Below, one piece after another: positions 1 to 7,100 of a stretch of 13,975 bases of DNA. The position numbers and the translations under genes were made by a program. The stretch covers positions 1 through 13,975 of the forward strand of contig JAHWLA010000040.1 of NCBI GenBank assembly GCA_019347595.1. Reading direction: 5' to 3'. Numbering within the stretch: position 1 is the first letter of the stretch; each line of letters starts with the position of its first letter. The notes beneath the pieces were generated by a model. That model was given only the letters and a program-made list of their open reading frames with translations, was not told the origin of the DNA and ran no database searches. The DNA is from Actinomycetota bacterium. Its GTDB lineage: Bacteria; Actinomycetota; Acidimicrobiia; Acidimicrobiales; JAHWLA01.

Positions 1-272
1 AGCGACGCCAGCTCGATCGCGGCGAAGGCCTCGAGATCGGCCTCGCCCGGCGCGCGCCCGGCGCCGAGCGCGGTGGCGAGGTCGGAGTGCGCGCGCCCCG
101 CGCCGAGCGTCGCGGTCTGGCCTGCCGCGGCCTGGGCCAGGTGCCAGCGCTGGGGCTCGTGCGGCCTTGTCAGCTGCGGAAACTGCTGTGGGGGGTGGGT
201 GGGCGCCGGGGGGGGCCGGCCAGGGGCGCGGTTCGCGGGCTCTTTCGCGGTGCGCGCCTTCGGAATCGCCAC
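1..272 (-). CDS. Partial, unidentified minus-strand coding fragment
   Basis: The minus strand between about 170 and 1 reads as an open frame with almost every codon ending in G or C and a natural amino-acid mix. It includes RWHLAQAAAG, then an Ala/Leu/Glu-rich helical stretch ending ADLEAFAAIELAS at the window edge. The frame stays open upstream. The only obvious start is a GTG at 272, but residues 1-35 from there are Pro/Arg-rich and use A/T-ending codons, so the coding signal really begins near 170. The gene could therefore start at 272, or it could be a 5'-truncated remnant. The RWHLAQA stretch faintly recalls the helical region of large LuxR/STAND-type regulators, but that is too short to assign a function. 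The fragment lies downstream of the cyclase gene in the same orientation. Confidence 0.35.
   Translation of the reverse strand, partial: MAIPKARTAKEPANRAPGRPPPAPTHPPQQFPQLTRPHEPQRWHLAQAAAGQTATLGAGRAHSDLATALGAGRAPGEADLEAFAAIELAS
190..215 (+). other. G-rich tract, putative G-quadruplex motif
   Basis: Four G runs (6, 3, 3 and 8 G) are separated by T, T and CGCC. This fits the G3+N1-7 pattern for intramolecular G-quadruplex formation on the plus strand. It lies in the weakly coding gap after the cyclase stop and inside the possible 5' part of the left-edge fragment. In a genome this GC-rich such tracts also arise by chance. Confidence 0.3.
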
Positions 273-297
273 CCCCCGCCTGGGACGGCACCCCCAG

Positions 298-349
298 CGT
301 TCTGGGCCGTAGAGCCGGCGCCCCGGCGCCGTATATACGTACCAGAACG
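298..349. repeat. 52-nt imperfect palindrome downstream of the cyclase gene
   Basis: The two 25-nt arms (298-322 and 325-349) match at 20 positions around a CC centre. The outer 8 bp (CGTTCTGG / CCAGAACG) are perfect, the middle is degenerate, and the inner 7 bp (CGGCGCC / GGCGCCG, 316-331) are perfect. It lies 11 nt past the cyclase stop, where a terminator would be, but has no following T run. The right arm contains the only AT-rich patch nearby (331-341, GTATATACGTA), which could instead serve as a promoter element for the minus-strand fragment to its left. It shares total length and the arm motif CGTTCTGGNNCG with the palindrome at 9512-9563. Confidence 0.6.
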
Positions 350-360
350 ACGCCGCGGCG

Positions 361-3300
361 TCACAACGGGACGGGAGGGGTGCGGATGACGTTGAGGCGG
401 GCGAAGCGGCCGGCCGCCTCGGCCGCGGCGCCGTCGTCCCCCGCCACCCGGGCCAGCGCCTCGTAGGCCAGCGCCACCTCGTAGTCGGCGCCCACCGCGG
501 TGCCCCGCTCCACGGCGCTGCGCAACAACACCACGGCCTCGTCGCGCCGGCCCGCCTGGGCCGCCGCCCACCCGTCCAGCCGGTCGAGCATCGACAGCAG
601 CACCGGCATGCCGCCCGCCCGCAGCGCGCCGCGGCGCACCTCCTCGATCTCCGCCTCGGGCCCCCGCCCCTCCAGCACCAGCCGTTCGGCCAGCCGGGCC
701 GATGCGTCGAGCAGGAACGCCTCGGCGCCGATGGCCCGGAACCCGTCGCGCGCCTCGGTCAACAACGCCTCGCCCTCGTCGAAGCGCCCGGCCCGCACGG
801 CGAGCCGGCCGAGGTTGCACGTCGCCAGCCCCACCCCCGCAGGCGACGGCGCCGCCGCCCACCCCGCCAGCGCTTCCCGGAACAACGGCTCGGCCGCGTC
901 CAGCCGCCCCTGGTCGGACAGCACCTCGGCGATGTTGTTGTCGGCCGATGCAAGCTGCACGGCATCACCGGAGCGCTGCCACAGCTCGCGGCTGCGGCGG
1001 TAGCTGTCGACGGCCTCGTCCCAGCGGCCCTCGTAGTAGGCGTTGATGCCGAGGTTGTTGTAGACGTTCGCCTGCCGCCACAGGTCGCCCAGCTCCTCGA
1101 AGATCGGCAGCGCCAACTCGCGGTAGTGCGCCGACTGGTCGCTGCCGAGGTCGGTATAGGCCCAGTCCAACAGGTAGTAGGCGTTGGCCAGCGTGCGCCG
1201 GTCGCCCACCTGCGAGGCGGTGGCCACCGCCGCCTCCAGCACGGGGATGCAGTCGCGGTACCGCCCCTGGCGCAAGCGCGTCGCCCCCCGCCCCAGCGCC
1301 ACCCGGGCCACCGCCCGCGCCGCCTCGTCGTCGCCGGGCACGTCGGCCAACAGCTTCTCGGCCCGCGTGTACCAACGGAGGGCGTCGCTGTAGCGGCCCT
1401 GCCGCTCGCGCAGCTTGCCTTCCTTCTCGCACAGCGACACCACGGCCAGCGGATCGTCGGCCACCAACGCCCGCGCCGCCCGGTAGGCATGGCGGGCCAC
1501 CGCGTAGCGACCGCTCAACTCGGCCACGTCGCCCATGGCCTCGTAAACCGCCGCCAGCTCCGACGGCGCCACGCCCGCGCCCCGGGCTGCCTCCACGGCG
1601 CGGGCGTAGAAGGTCTCGGCTTCGACCGGCGCACTCGATCGGCGAGCCCGGTCGCCCGCCATGCGAGAGAACCGCCACGCCTCGGGCTCGCGCTGGGCGG
1701 CGCTGTAGTGCAGCGACAGAAGGTCGCTCCACTCCTCCACCGCGTCGCCTGCCGCCCGCTGCACCAGCTCGCCCGCCCGCCCGTGCAGCTCGCGCCGGCG
1801 TCGGAAGGGCAAGCCGCCGTAGGCCACTTCCCGCAGGAGCGCGTGGCGGAAGGCGTAGCGCCCGTCGTCGGAGCGCACCAGGAACCCGTCGAGCGACCCC
1901 AGCCACGCCGCCACCGACGCCCGCTCCCTGTCCAGCAACGACGCCAGCAGCGCGTCGTCGAAGCGGCCGCCGAGCACCGCCGCCCCCCGCAGCACCAGCC
2001 GACCGGGCCGGGGCAGCGTGTCGATGCGGGCGGCCACGACCGCCTCGATGCTGTCGGGCACCTCCTCCATGTCGCCCACGGCGACCAGCTCCTGGAGGAA
2101 GAGCGGGTTGCCGCCGCTGCGGGCGATCACCGCGGCCGCGGCCGCGCCGCCGGGACCGCCGACCTGGCGCAGGAGGGCACGGACGGCTTCGTCGTCGAGC
2201 GGCTCGACGACCACCGACGTGACGGCGTCGCCCACCAGACGGGCGCCGCCCTCCACGTCGCGGCGCGTCACGCACACGGCCCACGGCCGGCTCGCCACCG
2301 GCGCCAGCAGGTGGGTGAGCAGCTCGCTCGACGCCGGGTCGAGCCAGTGCGCGTCTTCCAAGGCAAAGAGCGCCGGCCCGGTCAGCGCCCGGTGCACGAG
2401 GTCGCCCACCAGCGTGTGCGTTCGCGCCGCTCGAAAGGCGACATCGACCTCGGCCGTTGTCGGCGTGTCGGGCACGTCGACGCCGAAGGGCACCGCCAGC
2501 AGCGGCAGCCACGGCACCAGGTCGCGCGCCGACCGCGACGCCCACGCCGCCAGCCCGGCCGCCACCTCGGCGTCGTCCCTCATCTCGGGCAGGCCGACCA
2601 GCCGCCGCAACGGCGCCCGCAGAGCGAAGTAGGGGCTGGTGGCCGCGTAGGGCGCGCCCTCCACCACGAACCTCGGCAGCCCGTCGCCCGCGGCGAGGAA
2701 GGCGGCGAGCAGGCGGGATTTCCCGATGCCCGGCTCGCCGACCAGCTCCACCACCCGGCCCCGGCCGGAGGCAGCCGAGGCCAGCACCTCGCGCAGCAGC
2801 GCCACCTCGCGCTCGCGCCCCACCAGCGGCGCGTCGGCCATCACCTCGCCGGTCGACGCCGACGACGCCCGCCGCACCACGGCCGCCTCGATCGGCAGCG
2901 ACTTGCCCTTGACGAGGAAGGGCGGCAGTGGCTCCACGTCGTACGCGGCCCGCACGCGACCGAGCACCGACTGCGCCGCCAACACTGTCCCCGGCGCCGA
3001 CTTGCTCATGAGGCGGGCGGCCAGGTTGGTGGGATCGCCCATCACCGCGTAGGTGCGCCGGCGCTCCGAGCCCACGTCGACGGCGAAGGCCCGACCGCGG
3101 TTGACGCCGGCTCGCACCGACAGCGGCGAGGAGGCGCACTCGTCGATCACGTCCAACAGCACCTGCAACACGCGGTCGTCGTCCTCAGGTGAGGCCGTGG
3201 GCGCCCCCGCGCACAGCAGGATGCGGACGCCGTCGCGGGCCAGGTCGGTGGCCAGGAAGGCGACGCCGTGGCGCTCGCACGCGGCCTGCACGGCCCGCAC

Positions 3301-4080
3301 CACGCCGTCGACCGCCGTCGCCACCGCCGACACACCGGCGCTCGCCAACAACGAAGAGGTCCCGTCCGCCTCCAGGAACGACAGCGCCACCACTCGGTGC
3401 TCGCCGTCCTCCCGGCCGCCCTCGAGGTACGAGCGCAAGGCGACGGGCACGCCGAGGGCGATATCGACCCCCGCTCCCGGCGACGGGGCCGGCGCATCGA
3501 GCGCAAAACCCGACCCGTCGACGACACCTACCAGCACCTCGTCGGGCGACGCCGCCGACTCCAGCGCCGTCACCTCGTCGACCGTGCGCCCCACCACGAG
3601 CAGCTCGCGATGGCGGCCACCGACGAGCACCTGCACCACGGGCCCCGACACCACCCCGACCGACATACGCAGCGACACGGTGCCCGCATCGGTGCGCAAC
3701 CGGCGGAACGGGCGCAGCGCGCGCTGCATGGCGTGGGCCGCTTCCACCGCACGGCCGGCATGGTCGGGCCCCTCGAACTGCAACAGCAGGGCGTCGCCCC
3801 CGAACTTGAGCAGGTCGCCGCCGTAGCCGTCCGCCACGTCGAGCAGCCCGCCCATGATCTGGTTGAGCACGTCGGTCAGCCGCTCGGCGCCCACGCGTCC
3901 CAGGCGCGACAACCGCTCGGTCAGCGGGGTGAAACCCGACACGTCGGAGAACACGAGGGTGGCGTCCACCACACGCCCCTGCGGGCCGCCTGCGTCGGCG
4001 CCCAGCCAGGCCGCATGACATACGGGCAGGTAGCAGGCATACGGAGCGTCTGCCACGAATCCGTTTCTATCGCTCGCCAC
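361..4080 (-). CDS. Soluble-adenylyl-cyclase-like protein: tandem class III cyclase, AAA/STAND ATPase, TPR
   Basis: This 1239-residue cytoplasmic signalling protein is read from a GTG at 4080. A GTG at 4056, eight codons in, is equally plausible because it places APYACYLPVCHAAWL at the N-terminus as in related actinobacterial proteins. Neither start has a clear Shine-Dalgarno. Cyclase domain 1 (about 38-185) has FSDVSGFT with metal-binding D46 and LLKFGGDALLL with K92 and D96. Its transition-state pair is lost (GRTVDEVTAL, so D168 and A172). Cyclase domain 2 (about 228-400) lacks the first metal Asp but keeps GDPTNLAARL with N352 and R356. A P-loop ATPase follows, with Walker A GEPGIGKS (448-455) and Walker B-like LFALEDAHW (571-579). 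The rest, from about 800, is TPR-like helical repeats. This is the domain order of sAC (ADCY10). If active, it would make cAMP from ATP using one composite site. It is transcribed divergently from the secreted peptidase. Confidence 0.9.
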   Translation of the reverse strand: MASDRNGFVADAPYACYLPVCHAAWLGADAGGPQGRVVDATLVFSDVSGFTPLTERLSRLGRVGAERLTDVLNQIMGGLLDVADGYGGDLLKFGGDALLLQFEGPDHAGRAVEAAHAMQRALRPFRRLRTDAGTVSLRMSVGVVSGPVVQVLVGGRHRELLVVGRTVDEVTALESAASPDEVLVGVVDGSGFALDAPAPSPGAGVDIALGVPVALRSYLEGGREDGEHRVVALSFLEADGTSSLLASAGVSAVATAVDGVVRAVQAACERHGVAFLATDLARDGVRILLCAGAPTASPEDDDRVLQVLLDVIDECASSPLSVRAGVNRGRAFAVDVGSERRRTYAVMGDPTNLAARLMSKSAPGTVLAAQSVLGRVRAAYDVEPLPPFLVKGKSLPIEAAVVRRASSASTGEVMADAPLVGREREVALLREVLASAASGRGRVVELVGEPGIGKSRLLAAFLAAGDGLPRFVVEGAPYAATSPYFALRAPLRRLVGLPEMRDDAEVAAGLAAWASRSARDLVPWLPLLAVPFGVDVPDTPTTAEVDVAFRAARTHTLVGDLVHRALTGPALFALEDAHWLDPASSELLTHLLAPVASRPWAVCVTRRDVEGGARLVGDAVTSVVVEPLDDEAVRALLRQVGGPGGAAAAAVIARSGGNPLFLQELVAVGDMEEVPDSIEAVVAARIDTLPRPGRLVLRGAAVLGGRFDDALLASLLDRERASVAAWLGSLDGFLVRSDDGRYAFRHALLREVAYGGLPFRRRRELHGRAGELVQRAAGDAVEEWSDLLSLHYSAAQREPEAWRFSRMAGDRARRSSAPVEAETFYARAVEAARGAGVAPSELAAVYEAMGDVAELSGRYAVARHAYRAARALVADDPLAVVSLCEKEGKLRERQGRYSDALRWYTRAEKLLADVPGDDEAARAVARVALGRGATRLRQGRYRDCIPVLEAAVATASQVGDRRTLANAYYLLDWAYTDLGSDQSAHYRELALPIFEELGDLWRQANVYNNLGINAYYEGRWDEAVDSYRRSRELWQRSGDAVQLASADNNIAEVLSDQGRLDAAEPLFREALAGWAAAPSPAGVGLATCNLGRLAVRAGRFDEGEALLTEARDGFRAIGAEAFLLDASARLAERLVLEGRGPEAEIEEVRRGALRAGGMPVLLSMLDRLDGWAAAQAGRRDEAVVLLRSAVERGTAVGADYEVALAYEALARVAGDDGAAAEAAGRFARLNVIRTPPVPL

Positions 4081-4109
4081 CCAGGGTGTCGAGGTGGCAA
4101 GCTGGAAAA

Positions 4110-4128
4110 CGAACACGCTGCGTGTTCG
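4110..4128. promoter_or_regulatory. 19-bp perfect palindrome, candidate operator in a divergent promoter region
   Basis: CGAACACGC-T-GCGTGTTCG is a perfect 9-bp inverted repeat around a single T, midway between two divergent genes. It lies 29 nt upstream of the cyclase GTG (4080) and 52 nt upstream of the peptidase ATG (4181). Position and symmetry suit a dimeric regulator acting on both. The half-sites resemble the Gram-positive SOS box (CGAAC / GTTCG), but the 9-nt spacing is not the LexA spacing of 4. The regulator is unknown. Confidence 0.45.
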
Positions 4129-4170
4129 CGACTGGGGTCCGCTGCCGTGAGCTGGGCGGGGCGGAGGGAC

Positions 4171-4174
4171 GGAG
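4171..4174 (+). promoter_or_regulatory. Ribosome binding site for the secreted peptidase gene
   Basis: GGAG lies 6 nt before the ATG at 4181, with a further GGAGGG at 4163-4168. This fixes the ATG as the start and agrees with the signal peptide that begins there. Confidence 0.65.
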
Positions 4175-4180
4175 TTCGAC

Positions 4181-7100
4181 ATGGCTACCTGGGGACGCGC
4201 CGGACGGCGCATCGCGTTGGCGACGGCGCTCACGGCGGCATCGTTCGGCGGCGGCATGAGGGGGGCATCGGCCGACCACGGCGACGATGTCCATCCGCCG
4301 CCGCCGGCCACCAACGTCACCCTGGCCACGAGTGCGGCGGGAGGCCCGGCGGGCATCTCCGACATCGATCTCGCGACCCTCGACGTGGGCGCGTTGCCCC
4401 TGTTCACCGGCGGCCCGGAATCCGCCCCCATGCGGTCGACCCCGATGCGCTCCACGCCCATGCGGTCGACGCCCATGCGTTCCACGCCGATGCGGTCGAC
4501 GCCCATGCGCTCGACGCCGCTGAAGACGCTGCCGATGCGGTCCACGCCCATGCGCTCGACGGCGCTGCCCCCCATGCCGCTGTCGACAGTGCCGCTGTTC
4601 GTGGAAGGCGGCTGGGAGACAATCCTCGACGACACGATCTACGACGGCGTGTCGCTCAACGCGGTCACCCTCCAGCAGGTGCTCGCCATTGAACCGGCGC
4701 CCGCCAAGGTGGCCGGCCTCACACTCAACGACATCGACCTGGCGTCCACGCCGATGCGAAGCACGAGCCTGCAGGGCTTCCTGTTCGCCGGGCCCAGCCT
4801 CGACGCGCTGTCCGCCACAGCCGACTGGTGCGGGACGCTCGGCTTCGCAGGGTTCTCCTGCGCGAGCGCGGGCATCGACGAGGCCACGTCCAGCCTCTTC
4901 GACCTCGACGTGGCGGGCGCGCCGCTCGACCGCCTGTGGTTCCTGCCCGGGCTCACACTGGCGGAGGCCGACCTGACAGCCGCCCCCATCGCCTTCTACG
5001 ACGTGGCCGCGCTCGACGTCGAGCGCAACATCCTCGGCGACATCACCACCGACCTCATCCCGCAGGTCGTCAACTGCGAAGCCATCACATGCGGTTCGAC
5101 CACAACGCTGGCCGACGCCGTGGCCGCGCTGAGCCCGAGCGCGACAACGATCCACGACCCGGCCGAGCTGCGCCTGCTGCTCGCCGACGCCGACCTGGCC
5201 GGGGTGCGGGCGCAGCTCACCTTCGAGGACTTGGTCCGCGCCGCCGTCGACCCGGCCAACCTGCTCTACGACGGCATCCCGCTGCCGTCGATCCTTGATG
5301 CCACAGGGCTCGCCACCGACGACGGCACACCGACCGTGCGCTACACGGCCGACGCCGACGTGGAGTGCTACGCCACCGACACCCTCGGCCTCAGCGTCAC
5401 ACTGCCCAGGGGCTTCGCCTACATCCCCGGCTCGAGCACGCAGCAGATCGGCAGCGACGAGGAGGTGCCGCGGGACGACCCGATCGCATTCGGCGACATC
5501 GGCGGTGTCGACAGCGAGGTAACGCTGCGTGCCATCGCCTCCCCCACCAACACGCTCGGCTGGGTGATCGACGCCAACTGCCAGTCGGCCGCGCCGAGCA
5601 CACAGCACGTGCGGCTGTCGTTCCTGGTCCGCCCCGGCGTCGAGCTCGGCACCAAGACGTCGACGGTCACCATGCACACCGGCGACGGCAACGTGACAGT
5701 GCCCAACACGGCGCCCTTCGCGGTCGGCGACGCCTTCGAACCCAACGGCACGCAGGCCACCGCCACGGCGATCACACCGGACACCATGTACCTCTCGCAC
5801 ATCGCCGACGGCTCCGACGTCGACGTCTACACACTCCCCACACCGATGGTCGAGGGCACCCGCATCACCGCGGTCCTCAGCCACCTCCCGACCGACTTCG
5901 ACCTGTTCCTCGACGGCCCGCGCGCCACAGCGCTCCGTCCCGGCGCACCCATCACAGCGCTGCGCCAGCTCCCGGTCGAGGACCTCGGCTACGACGAGGT
6001 GCCGACGCCGGAGACGCTCCAGGACACGCCCATGCGCTCGACGCCGCTGAGCGCGTCCGACAACCGGGGCGTGGAGACCGAGATCGTCTCCACCATCGTC
6101 CGCGAGGAGACGAGCCAGCCGTACACAATCACCGTCGGCCACCACCTCGGCACCAACAGCCCGTCGCCCTACCTGCTCCAGGTGCGCCTCGACCCGCCGC
6201 CGGAGCTGACATGCGCGGCGGGCTTCAGCCTCGGCAGCGGCGGCACAGCAGGCCAACTGCCGTCGAAGGCCACACTGCCCGCCGACGCCAAGACGATCTT
6301 CCTCGTCAACCAGAAGCGCATGGGCGACGCCTTCGGCGCCACCGCGACCAACGAGATGGTCACAGCCCTGGACACGCTGGGGGCCCGCGACGAGGTCAAG
6401 GGCATCGTCCTCCCCGTCGACGGCGACGCCACAGTGGCCCAGGCCTACGCCACATGGGACGCCGACCGCTGCTCGCCCGAGGCGGCCAACGACGTCAGCC
6501 GGGCCATCAACGTGGTGAGCGACAGCTACCTCACAGCCTTCCCGCAGGTGCAGTACCTGGTGGCCGTGGGCGACGACGACATCATCCCGTTCACACGGAC
6601 GCTCGACGACACCGTGCTGTCCAACCAGCGCGACTACTACGACAGCGTCGTGTTCCCGGGCGGTGACAACGCCATCTCCGCCGCCTACGCCTACGGCATG
6701 GTGCTGACCGACAACGGCTACACCGACCGCAACACCACACCGTTCCTCACCGGCCAGCTCGTCGACGGCGCCGACCTGGCCGGCGGCCGCCTGGTGGAGA
6801 CCCCCACAGAGATCATGGGCGCCATCCAGCAGTACGAGACAAAGCCCTACGTCGACATGTCGCGTGCGGTGACAACCGGCTACGACTTCATCGGCGACCT
6901 GGCCGACGCCGTGGCCGCCGACCTCACGGCCAAGGGCGTGACAGTGAGCCCGCTCAACAACGAGACGTGGACGGCGAGCGAGCTCACCGCCCTCCTCGAT
7001 GCGGCCACACCGACGGTCGCGTCGATCAACGCCCACTACGACCACAGCGACTCGCTGCCCGCCCAGGGCAACTCCTCGCTGAGCACCAACCCCGACCTGT

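Noticed and set aside
1126..3192. Long plus-strand frame antisense to the cyclase gene
   Set aside because: Arg/His/Gln-rich composition without motifs; the minus strand holds Walker, cyclase and TPR motifs over the same bases.
4110..4128. LexA (SOS) box
   Set aside because: The actinobacterial/Gram-positive box has 4 nt between CGAAC and GTTCG; here there are 9, and 8 at 10157-10176.
4427..4561. CRISPR array or simple non-coding satellite
   Set aside because: The repeats are directly adjacent 15-mers with no spacers, in frame in a signal-peptide-bearing gene, and vary at synonymous sites.
4081..4635. Extension of the cyclase gene upstream to 4635 on the minus strand
   Set aside because: The extra residues are the antisense of the PMRST tract and signal peptide of the plus-strand gene. 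The frame is open only because of high GC, and cyclase homology begins after 4080.
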